A stretch of DNA of 64,000 nucleotides from an uncultured Lachnospiraceae bacterium (GCA_910579505.1 CAJTTZ010000001.1:62001-126000); one strand, 5' to 3'; counted from the stretch's first letter, positions 1-8,731 are shown. Notes: generated by a model from the sequence alone, not told the origin. A program made the numbers and translations.

Positions 1-660
1 TACGGTGGTCTGACGAGAGAGGGCGGCTACCAGATCCGTGTGTTCCGTTCCGAGACCATAGACGGGGATTACGTGGATATGAACGGGGAATATCCCATGG
101 ACACGAACAACCTGGAGCACTATCCGTACGGGCTGAAACTGTCAGGCAACTATTTCCTGCCGAGCCTCGAGATGGCGTACATGGCTACGGGTCATAACTC
201 CGCTTTTGTTGATGAGGATGGGAAGAAATATGTGGTGAACCACACCCGCTTTGACAATAAGACGGAGGAGCACGAGCCAAGGGTGCACCAGTTTATCGTC
301 AACGAGGAAGGCTGGCCCTGCATGCTGCCTTACGCGACGGACGGCGAGACGGTGTCAGGGAGCGGTTATGACAAGGGCGCGGTTGCCGGAAGATATTATG
401 TGATCAATCAGGGAACGGCGATTGACGCCGAGATCGCACAGCCGTTTATCCTTTATCTGGACGAGAGCGGCAAAGTTTTCGGGGACGGTGTAGAAGGCAG
501 CTGGGAGATGAAAGACGGCACCTGCTATATGAAGGTGTCTTACGGCGGCAAGGATTACAGCGGTGTGTTCTGCCAGATGAACGACGAGGCGGGGACCCAG
601 GTTATGACTTTCAGCGCGGTTGGCGGCAACGAGAGCGTATGGGGTGTGAAGTACGAGTGA
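1..660 (+). CDS. GH43 arabinan endo-1,5-alpha-L-arabinosidase, C-terminal part (5' end outside window)
   Basis: The reading frame is open from base 1 to TGA at 658-660, giving the last 219 residues of a protein that begins outside the window. The first residues (YGGLTREGGYQIRVFRS, then DGDYVD) match the end of the five-bladed propeller of GH43 endo-arabinanases. ATGHNSAFVD carries the histidine that in this family binds the central metal ion. A further ~120 residues form the beta-rich, lipocalin-like C-terminal domain found in longer extracellular arabinanases of the Abn2 type. The family cuts internal alpha-1,5 links of arabinan from plant pectin. Signal peptide and catalytic acids would lie in the missing part. 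A terminator follows at 778-817. Family call is fairly sure; exact substrate is inferred. Confidence 0.8.
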   Translation, partial: YGGLTREGGYQIRVFRSETIDGDYVDMNGEYPMDTNNLEHYPYGLKLSGNYFLPSLEMAYMATGHNSAFVDEDGKKYVVNHTRFDNKTEEHEPRVHQFIVNEEGWPCMLPYATDGETVSGSGYDKGAVAGRYYVINQGTAIDAEIAQPFILYLDESGKVFGDGVEGSWEMKDGTCYMKVSYGGKDYSGVFCQMNDEAGTQVMTFSAVGGNESVWGVKYE

Positions 661-667
661 AAGTAAG

Positions 668-681
668 CTGTACATGTACAG
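668..681. repeat. 14-bp perfect palindrome
   Basis: CTGTACATGTACAG reads the same on both strands, just after the arabinanase stop codon. It is not followed by a T run, so it is not a terminator. It could be a protein-binding site, but no promoter elements were recognised beside it. Confidence 0.4.
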
Positions 682-777
682 AATCACGGGAAAAAAGAGA
701 GACATATCATTAGTATTTTAGAAAACGAAACGCCTGCATGAGAAGGGTTTCAGTTAAAAGAAAGTAATTTCAGATTA

Positions 778-817
778 GGCGGTACAGCCCCGGTAACAAG
801 GGCGGTACCGCCTTTTA
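778..817 (+). terminator. Rho-independent terminator of the arabinanase gene
   Basis: GGCGGTAC and GTACCGCC form an 8-bp stem continued inside by GCCC/GGGC across one A-G mismatch, followed directly by TTTT. It sits 118 bases after the arabinanase stop and before the promoter of the TetR gene. Confidence 0.8.
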
Positions 818-903
818 TGGCGCATGGACGATGATTTGATATTTCGGTCACTGTCATACCATTTTAAAAAAGGGGAAATGGAGGGAAAGTTTCTGCGAAA
901 TTC

Positions 904-932
904 TTGACAACAGTTAGATAAAAATATAAAAT
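904..932 (+). promoter_or_regulatory. Sigma-A promoter of the TetR/serine hydrolase pair
   Basis: TTGACA (904-909) and TAAAAT (927-932) are separated by 17 bases. The -10 box overlaps the left half of the palindrome at 929-950, so a bound regulator would block RNA polymerase. Confidence 0.75.
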
Positions 933-950
933 TAAGCATGTGCTTAATTT
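929..950. promoter_or_regulatory. Palindromic operator, probable TetR autoregulatory site
   Basis: Perfect 10-bp inverted repeat (AAATTAAGCA / TGCTTAATTT) around a two-base centre. It overlaps the -10 box and ends at the ribosome binding site AAGGAGG (951-957) of the TetR gene. Length and position are typical of TetR-family self-repression; the binding protein is inferred from adjacency. Confidence 0.7.
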
Positions 951-963
951 AAGGAGGCTGTTT

Positions 964-1533
964 GTGGATAAAGGAGATAAAAGAAAAAAGCAGCTCTTAC
1001 AGGTTGCGCTGGATGTCTTTATAGAAAAAGGTTACTACGGTACAAGTACGCGGGAAATTGCAAGAAGGGCCGGTGTCAGTTCCGGCTTGCTGTTCCATTA
1101 TTTTAGCAATAAAGAAAGTATTTATCTTGAACTGATAAAGATTGGCGTTGAAGAAATGAAGATAGATACAGAAAAGGCAATGGAAGCACCTTGTGAATAC
1201 CTTTTTCAGACCGTGAAGAATGTATTTGAGCAGCTGGAAAGCAGTCCCGCCTTTGGGAAGATGTTTGTGTTTATGGATAATGTTCAATATACGGCAGTTA
1301 ATGATGAAGAAATAGAGCTGTTTTTGCAATCCATAGATATTTGCAGGCAGTGGATTCCAGTCATTTTAGAGGGACAGCGGCGCGGCGAGTTTCGGGCAGG
1401 TAATTCTCATTCATTATGTGTCGCCATTCTGGGCGCCATACAGGGAATTGCGCAGGAAAAAGTCAGAGTCCCTAAGACGCCATTGCCTGAGACAGACTGG
1501 CTTATGGACATGATAGTTAAACGTACCAAATAG
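964..1533 (+). CDS. TetR/AcrR-family transcriptional regulator
   Basis: 189-residue protein with an N-terminal TetR helix-turn-helix: ALDVFIEKGYYGTSTREIA is followed by RAGVSSGLLFHYFSNKESIY, the classic recognition helix and linker. The C-terminal half is a diverse all-helical ligand domain that predicts no ligand. GTG at 964 is chosen as start because AAGGAGG lies 6 bases before it; a GTG at 940 keeps the frame open but lies inside the operator and has no ribosome binding site. The gene has its own promoter (904-932) with a palindrome on it, so autorepression is likely. It is co-oriented with a serine hydrolase 49 bases downstream, probably its co-transcribed target. The pair is visibly more AT-rich than the flanking genes, which suggests acquisition. 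Confidence 0.85.
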   Translation: MDKGDKRKKQLLQVALDVFIEKGYYGTSTREIARRAGVSSGLLFHYFSNKESIYLELIKIGVEEMKIDTEKAMEAPCEYLFQTVKNVFEQLESSPAFGKMFVFMDNVQYTAVNDEEIELFLQSIDICRQWIPVILEGQRRGEFRAGNSHSLCVAILGAIQGIAQEKVRVPKTPLPETDWLMDMIVKRTK

Positions 1534-1582
1534 CATAAAAATAACGCGGAAGGGTGGACGAAACAGATCACATGGTGATGTC

Positions 1583-2614
1583 ATGAAAACAAAGAGTTAT
1601 GATGATTTATTTGATGCGTATATTCGGGCAAAAAAGATTTATGAAAGCGTAGTCCTAATCGAAAAGGGAACCGGGGAAACTGTATTCTCAAAGGCCTACG
1701 GGGGAAAAGATATAGATAGTCCGATAGTAGCGGCGAGCATAACAAAAATGTTTACTGCCGCATGTATTTTTATTCTCGTTCAGCAGGGCTGTATAACGCT
1801 GGGTGATAACCTGCTAAATTTTTATGAGCCTGCTTATTTAAGCGGTTTACATTTTTATAAAGGGAAAGAGTATTCTTATGATTTGAAAATATCAGACTTA
1901 CTCTGCCAGACAAGCGGATTGGCGGATATATATGAAGAAGGGAAAAGCAGCATCAAAAAACAGGCTGTCATTTCGGATACATTTATTACCTTTGACAAAA
2001 ATATTGCCTTAACGAAAGAAAAGAAGGCGCATTTCCCGCCCGGCTTTAAAGACAATGCCCACTATGCGGATATTAACTATCATATATTGGGCGATATTAT
2101 TGAAAAAGTGACAAAATGCCCATTAGAAAAGGTGTTTGAAAAATATATATTTTCAAAAATAAATATGGCTCAAACTTATCTGCCTGTCTCAGAAGAAGAA
2201 TATATACCTATGGTTTACTATGGCGATAAGCAGTTATATAGGCCGCAATTCATAATATGCAGTAAAGCAGGCGGCGGCTGCATTACCTCTGCAAGAGATT
2301 TAATGATATTTATACAGGCGTTTTTCCATGGAGAACTTTTTGACAAAAAATTTCTCGATCCGAAACTGTATAGAAAACTGCAGCTATCTATGTTTCCCAT
2401 CTATTATGGAAACGGCTATATGAGAATAAAAATGGGCGGATTTGCCACATCCTTTTTGGGGCAGGGTGATTTGACAGGCCATAGCGGATCAACCGGTTCA
2501 TACGCATTTTATTATCCTGACAAAGAGTTATTTTTTGTCGGGGATTTTAATCAAATGAAATACCCTGCACTGCCTATAAGGTTTGTGATGCAGCTTGCCA
2601 TGTTTACACCATAA
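1583..2614 (+). CDS. Serine hydrolase of the beta-lactamase/D-Ala-D-Ala carboxypeptidase (class C) fold
   Basis: 343 residues with the motifs of the PF00144 family in order: SxxK as S52-I-T-K55 (catalytic Ser and Lys), YAD in place of the usual YSN/YxN near residue 158, and HSG in GHSGSTGS near the C terminus in place of KTG. No signal peptide or membrane segment is visible, so it is probably cytoplasmic and more likely an esterase or peptidase than a resistance lactamase. It follows the TetR gene by 49 bases with no terminator between, so the two probably form an operon under the operator at 929-950. Base composition is AT-rich like its partner. The substrate cannot be read from the sequence. 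Confidence 0.8.
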   Translation: MKTKSYDDLFDAYIRAKKIYESVVLIEKGTGETVFSKAYGGKDIDSPIVAASITKMFTAACIFILVQQGCITLGDNLLNFYEPAYLSGLHFYKGKEYSYDLKISDLLCQTSGLADIYEEGKSSIKKQAVISDTFITFDKNIALTKEKKAHFPPGFKDNAHYADINYHILGDIIEKVTKCPLEKVFEKYIFSKINMAQTYLPVSEEEYIPMVYYGDKQLYRPQFIICSKAGGGCITSARDLMIFIQAFFHGELFDKKFLDPKLYRKLQLSMFPIYYGNGYMRIKMGGFATSFLGQGDLTGHSGSTGSYAFYYPDKELFFVGDFNQMKYPALPIRFVMQLAMFTP

Positions 2615-2677
2615 AAGATAGTGGGCAGGAAAAATCCGCTTTATGTATTGACGGTAAAACCGCTGTCATATGTAGGT

Positions 2678-3604
2678 TTACTCGCCCTCATCCATGGGAG
2701 CGTAATGTATGTTTACCTTGATGTCCTGCCCGTAGTTGCCGAAGGTCTTGCCGAAGATGGTCAGTCCGCCCACATGTTCCGCGTCGTCGTCCACGGCAAG
2801 GCGGAAGCGGAGGCTGCTGCGATAATCCAGGTGGAAACTGTCGATGGTCACGTCAGAAATTTTCAGGCCGTCAATAAAGGTGCCCTTCCGGTTAATCACG
2901 AGAAGCTTAAGCAGCCCGTACTGGTTCCAGTTGGGGAACCACCAGTCGGGGGTAAAAAGTCCTCTGGAATCACCGAAATCACCCGGAGAGAGCCAGTTGC
3001 CAATACACACGTCGTTTAAGTAAAAGGAGATGTCGGAGGGCCATACGTTGTTGACGCCGGGCGCCTCGGAACTTAACTCCGCTGAGATCGTGAGCTGCGT
3101 GATCTTCTGGAAACTGGGGATGAAGTTGGGAATGTTGTATTCCACAAATCCTTTGGTGAACCAGAGAATATCCGCACTGTAGCGGTCAGGATGGTCAAAG
3201 TAACGGGAGTCATCCACTTCGCCGATGATAGCCTTATCGGAGGCCAGACCGCAGGTGGGGCAGATGCGGTAGACGGAATAGTGGCCTATCTTGATATCCG
3301 TGCTGTAAACGTTCAGAATATCCTCCTGCCGCTCTAAATCAATCAGAATCTTGTCCAGATGAACCGAGCAGATTTTCTGGTTGCCGTGCCCGGCGGACTC
3401 GCTGGAAATGGAGATCAGGCCGCAGCTTTCCAGCTTTTTGATATGGCTGGTCAGAGCCCCGTTCGTGATATTCAGCCTAGTGGCAAGTTCGTTCATGCTC
3501 ATACTGTTATTATCCAGAAGAATATTTAAAATTTCAATTCGGACATCGGAGCCGAGCGCTTTAAAAATGTCTAAACCATCGTTAAGTGAAGTGATGTGAA
3601 GCAA
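2678..3604 (-). CDS. ArsR-type winged-helix regulator with a long beta-rich C-terminal domain
   Basis: About 308 residues. The first ~85 form a winged helix (LGSDVRIEILNILL, then NELATRLNITNGALTSHIKKLE), typical of ArsR repressors. A CPTCG pair near residue 115 could bind metal but the second pair of ligands is not obvious. The remaining ~190 residues are rich in aromatic and beta-strand sequence, much longer than ordinary ArsR proteins (~100 residues) and possibly a sugar- or ligand-sensing sandwich domain. TTG at 3604 is preferred as start: GGAGG lies 8 bases before it; another TTG at 3619 overlaps that site. It is convergent with the serine hydrolase and has an AT-rich upstream region. Target genes are unknown; the GH43 gene or the symporter are neighbours. 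Confidence 0.75.
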   Translation of the reverse strand: MLHITSLNDGLDIFKALGSDVRIEILNILLDNNSMSMNELATRLNITNGALTSHIKKLESCGLISISSESAGHGNQKICSVHLDKILIDLERQEDILNVYSTDIKIGHYSVYRICPTCGLASDKAIIGEVDDSRYFDHPDRYSADILWFTKGFVEYNIPNFIPSFQKITQLTISAELSSEAPGVNNVWPSDISFYLNDVCIGNWLSPGDFGDSRGLFTPDWWFPNWNQYGLLKLLVINRKGTFIDGLKISDVTIDSFHLDYRSSLRFRLAVDDDAEHVGGLTIFGKTFGNYGQDIKVNIHYAPMDEGE

Positions 3605-3748
3605 GGTAGTTTCCTCCAAAGATCATAGATGTTTATATTTTTATAAAATATTATAATATCAATAAAATTATATACAAAAAAATACAATTAGTCAATTATA
3701 GTTAATTAATTTATACAAAAAAACCGAAGATAAAGCAAAAATATTTTA

Positions 3749-3780
3749 TGTTTTACATAAAAAGGTGTTTTACATAAAAA
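3749..3780. repeat. 15-bp direct repeat, two copies
   Basis: TGTTTTACATAAAAA occurs at 3749-3763 and again at 3766-3780, a 17-base period, in the AT-rich gap between the ArsR-type gene and the end of the symporter gene. The second copy runs into the symporter terminator. It may be a binding site for the neighbouring regulator or a slippage product. Confidence 0.5.
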
Positions 3781-3805
3781 CACGGCCTCCGAAGAAACCG
3801 TGTTT
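3776..3805 (-). terminator. Terminator of the Na+ symporter gene, UUCG tetraloop
   Basis: Read on the minus strand: AAACACGG and UUUC pair with GAGG and CCGUGUUU around a UUCG tetraloop, then a short U run. It lies 35 bases after the symporter stop codon. Confidence 0.85.
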
Positions 3806-3839
3806 GGAGTCACTGTATCTATGATGTGCGAAGGGGCGG

Positions 3840-5366
3840 TTACTTTGCGTTTACTTCATCGAAGATTCGTACCAGATTTTCGTCAGGCGCTTTGGTCATC
3901 AGGGATACCGCCACATTGACAAGCAGGGCGATGACAAAGGCGGGAAGCAGTTCGTAGATGGCGAACGCGCCGCCCAGTTTTGCAACGCCGTATTTCCAGG
4001 CGAATACCATGACGCCGCCGACAATCATACCGGCAAGCGCGCCCTGTTTGTTGGAACGTTTCCAGAACAGCGCAAGGAGAACTACCGGGCCGAAAGCAGC
4101 GCCGAATCCCGCCCACGCGAAGGAGACGATGCCAAAGATGGAACTGTCGGGATCCTGCGCGATAAAGACGGCGATCAGTGAAATGGCGATAACCGTAATT
4201 CTTGCGATTAACAGTGAGGTTTTCGTGTCCAGTTTTTTCCTGCCGAAGTCCTGCACCAGATTCTGGGAAATGCTGGACGCCGCGGCAAGCAGCTGAGAAT
4301 CTGCGGTGGACATGGTAGCCGCCAGAATGCCGGCAAGGATAACGCCTGCAATCAGCGCGGGGATCACGCCATGGCTGCTGAGTACAGAAGCGATCTGGAT
4401 AATAACCGTTTCGGAATTGCTGCCTTCCAGTACGGGAATGACGCCTGCCTGTGAGAGACCGTAGCCAACCACACCGATCAGTACGGCGATGGACATGGAG
4501 ATGACCACCCATACGGTAGCGATTCTTCTGGAGAGTTTCAGTTTGTTTTCATCCTCGATTGCCATGAAGCGAAGCAGGATGTGGGGCATACCGAAATACC
4601 CAAGTCCCCATGCGAGTGTGGACGCGATCATAAGGGGCGTATAGGGAGCGGATGTGCCGGTCTTTGCAGAATAGCTCTGCACCAGGCTTAAATAGCCGGG
4701 AAGACTGCTCACGGCGTCTGTAACGCCGCTGAAACCGCCCGTCACGACTGCGCCGAAGCCGACCACAATGAGCAGGGCGATACTCATGGTGATACCCTGG
4801 ATCAGGTCGGTGGTGCTCACTGCCAGGAATCCGCCCAGTGTGCAGTAGATGACAATGACAGCCGCGCTTAAGAGCATGGCGATGATATAGTTCATGCCAA
4901 AGAGGGTACTGAAAAGCTTACCGCATGCCGCAAAGCCGGAAGCGGTGTAGGGTACGAAGAAAACTACGATGATAACAGCGGCGATACAGGTCAGGAAATG
5001 TCTGTCGTCGCCGTATCTCTTTGCGAAAAACTCCGGGATGGTAAACGAGCCGATCCGGCTGGAGTAGCGGCGGATCCGTTTGGAGACGAAGAGCCAGTTT
5101 AAGTATGTGCCGATGGCCAGGCCGATTGCGGTCCAGCCCACTTCGGCAAGCCCGGCGATATAGGCAAGTCCCGGCAGTCCCATCAGAAGATAGCTGCTCA
5201 TATCAGACGCCTCCGCGCTCATGGCGGTGACAAGAGGACCTAGCTTTCTTCCGCCCAGATAAAATTCTGCGGCCTGCGTATTTTGTTTGGAATAGGTTAT
5301 GCCGATGTAAATCATCATGCCGAGATAGGCAATGATGGCGATGATAATACAAATCTGCGATGTCAT
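3840..5366 (-). CDS. putP: Sodium:solute symporter, PutP-like (proline)
   Basis: 508 residues, about 13 hydrophobic segments, the size of the SSSF/LeuT-fold symporters. The N-terminal region SKQNTQAAEFYLGGRKLG and the EASDMSSYLLMGLPG stretch closely follow PutP, whose serines and main-chain groups in TM2 and TM9 bind Na+. The protein would import proline (or a related solute) with Na+ across the cytoplasmic membrane. ATG at 5366 is chosen because GAGGAGG precedes it by 6-7 bases; the frame extends five codons further without a better site. It has its own promoter (5421-5449) and terminator (3776-3805), so it is a single-gene unit. Solute specificity is inferred by similarity. Confidence 0.85.
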   Translation of the reverse strand: MTSQICIIIAIIAYLGMMIYIGITYSKQNTQAAEFYLGGRKLGPLVTAMSAEASDMSSYLLMGLPGLAYIAGLAEVGWTAIGLAIGTYLNWLFVSKRIRRYSSRIGSFTIPEFFAKRYGDDRHFLTCIAAVIIVVFFVPYTASGFAACGKLFSTLFGMNYIIAMLLSAAVIVIYCTLGGFLAVSTTDLIQGITMSIALLIVVGFGAVVTGGFSGVTDAVSSLPGYLSLVQSYSAKTGTSAPYTPLMIASTLAWGLGYFGMPHILLRFMAIEDENKLKLSRRIATVWVVISMSIAVLIGVVGYGLSQAGVIPVLEGSNSETVIIQIASVLSSHGVIPALIAGVILAGILAATMSTADSQLLAAASSISQNLVQDFGRKKLDTKTSLLIARITVIAISLIAVFIAQDPDSSIFGIVSFAWAGFGAAFGPVVLLALFWKRSNKQGALAGMIVGGVMVFAWKYGVAKLGGAFAIYELLPAFVIALLVNVAVSLMTKAPDENLVRIFDEVNAK

Positions 5367-5420
5367 AATTTTCCTCCTCAATCTTTTACTTTAGTCTGTT
5401 AATAAGTTAAACCATTTGCT

Positions 5421-5449
5421 ATTATAGCGGGTTTGTGGAAAATGCGCAA
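5421..5449 (-). promoter_or_regulatory. Promoter of the Na+ symporter gene
   Basis: On the minus strand TTGCGC (5444-5449) and TATAAT (5421-5426) are 17 bases apart, giving a leader of roughly 45-50 bases before the ATG at 5366. Confidence 0.75.
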
Positions 5450-5487
5450 TAAAAAGTAAGGAAAACATTTGGGGAGGGCATATTCTA

Positions 5488-5516
5488 TTGATTTTATGGG
5501 AAAAATCGCATATAAT
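5488..5516 (+). promoter_or_regulatory. Promoter of the GH3-family / RNA methyltransferase operon
   Basis: TTGATT (5488-5493) and TATAAT (5511-5516) with a 17-base spacer, about 60 bases before the ATG at 5576. It is divergent from the symporter promoter. Confidence 0.75.
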
Positions 5517-5575
5517 GTCATTATCTGCACCGTATTTTCGATAGGATTGCGGTGGGTAATGAGAAGGAGGCTGCA

Positions 5576-7234
5576 ATGGGGGTAGGAGAAGGGAAGACGG
5601 ACGCAATAGCCCGTTTTGAGGAGTTATGCCGCAATGCGGTGGCGGAACAGGAAAGATTCCTGATGGACAGGCTTACGGAAAACAAAGATACCGAGTACGG
5701 AAGGCTGTTTGGATTTGAAGACATTCATTCTGTGGAAGAGTACCAGAAAGAACTGCCCATTACTTTTCATTATGACTATGAGACAATTATCGAGCGGCAG
5801 GTAAGCGGGGAAGAGGGGCTGCTTACGATGGAGAGACCGGTGTATTACTGCATCAGCTCCGGCAGCACGGATTCGCCGAAGTATGTGCCGATTATCGAGA
5901 AGGATATTCTGCGGCAGAAGTTTTACTGGCGTGATCTGATCAGGGAGACGATCCGCAGGCAGATGCCGGACACTTCGGATGAGGAGCTTTTCGGCAGGAT
6001 TTTCCAGATCGGTGAATTTCGCCGTGATTTTATGCCGGACGGCACCATGAGCGGTGTGAGGGCGGGGGCGCTGCACCGTTATCTGCAATCGAGGGGAGAA
6101 TTAAATATCGACTGTTATACTGCGCCGGAGGAAGTGCTGTTCCCTAAGAACACACTGGAGGACCTGCTGTATGTGAAGGTGCGTTTTGCGCTTGCATGCA
6201 GGGATGTGACGGCTATACACGGCATTTATGTGAATCGCGTGGTTGGAGTCTTGCGCTATGTGGTGGATAATTGGGACGCTTTTCTTACGGATATCGAGAC
6301 GGGAGAGATCAGCGACTGTTTTCTGGTGAGCCATGAATGGGAAAGTTACCTGAAGGAGCATCTTCCGGCGAACCCGGAGAGAGCGGCAGAGCTTCGCGCC
6401 ATTCCCAGTGCGGACCTGGAAAACGGATTGGTAAGGAAAATCTGGCCGAAAATCAAATACGGACAGATGATCGGCGGCAGCATGTTTAAGCCATATATGG
6501 ATAAGCTCTGGACGTATGTGGGCGATCTGCCGATTCACTATTTTACATATGCCGCGTCGGAAGGCTGCTTTGGCATTGCAAGGGGCCTCAACGAGGAAGA
6601 CGCTTACTACACGCTTCTGCCGGATACCTGTTTTTATGAGTTCGTTCCAGAAACAGGAGAAGGGGAAAGGATTTATACGATCCGCGATGTGGAGGTGGGG
6701 TCCAAGTACGAGCTGCTGATTACGACCTTTTCGGGCGGTTACCGCTATGCGATCGGTGACGTGGTGGAGGTAGTCGGTTTTGAAGGGCAGGCGCCCATTG
6801 TGCGGGTCTGCTACCGAAAGAGCCAGGTGATCAATATAGCGGATGAAAAGATGAATGTGCGTCAGCTGGAGAACGCCATGCGCAAATTCCAGTCAAGGGC
6901 GGAGTGCACGGCGGAAGGGTTCTGTGTGGACGGCGATTACGCGAAACAGAGACCGCGCTACATGCTTTATCTGGAACTGGCTGATGGGAAACTGCCCGGG
7001 AACGCGGAGGACATTCTGGACGAATGCCTGATGGAGAGCAGCTTCGGCTATAAGAGGGACAGGGAGCTTGCGGAGATTGACCGGGTGAAGATTCAGATGA
7101 TTCCGAAGGGCGGATTTAAGGCTTACGGGAGATTTATGGCGAAACTTGGCCACAGCAAGGAGCAGGATAAACCGCTCCGCGTTCTTGTGACTGAGGAGCA
7201 GAAGGCGTTCTTTGGAGGAGCGCTGATGATGTAG
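5576..7234 (+). CDS. GH3 auxin-responsive-promoter family acyl-adenylate-forming enzyme
   Basis: 552-residue protein of the GH3/JAR1 family, a branch of the ANL adenylating enzymes known best from plants, where members conjugate amino acids to acyl groups. Visible motifs: the phosphate-binding loop SSGSTDSPKYVPI near residue 95, an ASEGCFG segment, and the nucleotide-binding YRYAIGDVVEVVGF near residue 395, followed by a smaller C-terminal domain. ATG at 5576 is selected because AAGGAGG ends 5 bases earlier; an upstream in-frame GTG (5552) lacks a site. The gene starts an operon with the RNA methyltransferase 33 bases downstream. Family membership is clear; the acid and acceptor substrates of bacterial members are unknown to me. 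Confidence 0.85.
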   Translation: MGVGEGKTDAIARFEELCRNAVAEQERFLMDRLTENKDTEYGRLFGFEDIHSVEEYQKELPITFHYDYETIIERQVSGEEGLLTMERPVYYCISSGSTDSPKYVPIIEKDILRQKFYWRDLIRETIRRQMPDTSDEELFGRIFQIGEFRRDFMPDGTMSGVRAGALHRYLQSRGELNIDCYTAPEEVLFPKNTLEDLLYVKVRFALACRDVTAIHGIYVNRVVGVLRYVVDNWDAFLTDIETGEISDCFLVSHEWESYLKEHLPANPERAAELRAIPSADLENGLVRKIWPKIKYGQMIGGSMFKPYMDKLWTYVGDLPIHYFTYAASEGCFGIARGLNEEDAYYTLLPDTCFYEFVPETGEGERIYTIRDVEVGSKYELLITTFSGGYRYAIGDVVEVVGFEGQAPIVRVCYRKSQVINIADEKMNVRQLENAMRKFQSRAECTAEGFCVDGDYAKQRPRYMLYLELADGKLPGNAEDILDECLMESSFGYKRDRELAEIDRVKIQMIPKGGFKAYGRFMAKLGHSKEQDKPLRVLVTEEQKAFFGGALMM

Positions 7235-7267
7235 CCGCCAGAAATTACAGGCGGCGCGGGTGATTAC

Positions 7268-8731
7268 ATGGGCGAAAATAATGTGGATCTGCCAAAAGCC
7301 TTTGCGGAGAGGATGCAAAGGCTTCTTGGTGGGGAATATGAAGCCTTTGAGGCGAGTTACGGACAGGCACGGCAGTACGGACTCAGACGTAATTTGCTGA
7401 AAGGCACAGAAGAAGAGTTTATTGGGGCAATGCCCTTTCCGCTGGAAAAGATTTCCTGGGCGCGGGAAGGGTTTTATTATGATGCGGCGGTACAGCCGGG
7501 GCGGCATGTGCTTCATGAGGCGGGCGCCTATTATATTCAGGAGCCTTCCGCCATGGCGGCGGTGGAAGCGCTTGCGCCAAAGCCGGGTGAGCGGATTCTT
7601 GACCTGTGCGCGGCGCCCGGGGGGAAAAGCACGCAGATTGCAGGGCGGATGCAGGGACAGGGGTTATTGGTTTCCAATGAGATCATCGGGGAGCGGGCGC
7701 GCATTTTATCCCAGAATGTGGAGCGGATGGGCGTATCAAACTGTGTCGTCTGCAGCGAAAAGCCGGAGCGCATCGCGTCGCTTTTTCCCGCCTTTTTTGA
7801 CAGGGTGCTGGTGGATGCGCCCTGTTCCGGGGAAGGAATGTTTCGAAAGGATGAGGCAGCCAGGCAGGAGTGGAGCCAGAAGGCGGTGCAGATGTGTGCC
7901 GAGAGGCAGGCGCTGATTTTGGATGAGGCGGCAAGAACGGTAAGACCGGGCGGCGTGCTTGTGTATTCCACCTGTACTTTTTCGCCGGAGGAAAACGAGG
8001 GGACCGTCAGCGCATTTTTGCGGGCGCATGAGGAATATAATATAGAAGAGACAGCTTTGGAAAACAGTCTTTCTAAGGGACGGGGGGATTGGATTTCACA
8101 GCCGGCGGAGGGGCTGGAGCATACGCTGCGGCTATGGCCGCACCTGATCCGCGGCGAGGGGCACTATATTGCCAGACTGCGAAAGGCCGGCCCGCAGGCG
8201 GATAATCTGCCGGAAGCGGTCATGGGAAAAAGCCCACGGAAAAGTGATGCGCGGATGGCAGTGGAGAAGATGGCTGGAAAAGGAACATGGCAGATTACAG
8301 GCGATAAGAAGTTATGTAAACTTATAGAAGACTTTTTACGTGAGGAAATGGGGATCGGAGAAACGTGGATGGCGAGGCATCCGGGAAGGCTGGTCCGCTT
8401 TGGGGAGCAGATTTACCTTGTGCCGGAAGAAATGATTTCTTTGACGGGGATCAAGGTGCTGAGGCCGGGGCTCCAGCTCGCGACAGAGAAAAAGAACCGC
8501 TTTGAGCCGGCCCATGCATTGGCGTTTTCTCTACTGCCGGAGGATGGCGGACGCGTTTATGGGCTTTCAGAGCGGGAGGCGGCGGCCTATCTGAGGGGGG
8601 AGAGCATTGCCTGCGGGGAGGAGAGAGGCTGGACGGCGCTTTCTTACGCTGGATATGCGCTTGGCTTCGGAAAGGCTTCGGGCGGTCAGATCAAGAACCA
8701 CTATCCGAAAGGGCTTCGCAAATCTTTGTAA
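7268..8731 (+). CDS. NOL1/NOP2/Sun-family RNA (cytosine-5) methyltransferase, RsmF-like
   Basis: 487 residues. The SAM site DLCAAPGGKST is at 112-122, the DAPCSGEGMFRKD motif at 183-195 carries the product-release cysteine C186, and YSTCTFSPEENE carries the nucleophile C236. These three motifs define the RsmB/RsmF/NSUN enzymes that methylate C5 of cytosine in rRNA or tRNA. The long C-terminal part (after ~residue 300) resembles the RsmF-type PUA-like RNA-binding extension rather than a bare catalytic domain. It probably acts on 16S rRNA in the cytoplasm; the exact base is not deducible. Co-transcribed with the GH3-family gene 33 bases upstream. Confidence 0.88.
   Translation: MGENNVDLPKAFAERMQRLLGGEYEAFEASYGQARQYGLRRNLLKGTEEEFIGAMPFPLEKISWAREGFYYDAAVQPGRHVLHEAGAYYIQEPSAMAAVEALAPKPGERILDLCAAPGGKSTQIAGRMQGQGLLVSNEIIGERARILSQNVERMGVSNCVVCSEKPERIASLFPAFFDRVLVDAPCSGEGMFRKDEAARQEWSQKAVQMCAERQALILDEAARTVRPGGVLVYSTCTFSPEENEGTVSAFLRAHEEYNIEETALENSLSKGRGDWISQPAEGLEHTLRLWPHLIRGEGHYIARLRKAGPQADNLPEAVMGKSPRKSDARMAVEKMAGKGTWQITGDKKLCKLIEDFLREEMGIGETWMARHPGRLVRFGEQIYLVPEEMISLTGIKVLRPGLQLATEKKNRFEPAHALAFSLLPEDGGRVYGLSEREAAAYLRGESIACGEERGWTALSYAGYALGFGKASGGQIKNHYPKGLRKSL

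Noticed and set aside
2621..3019. Plus-strand open frame of 132 codons opposite the ArsR-type gene
   Set aside because: It is a shadow of the minus-strand gene, with low-complexity composition and no ribosome site.
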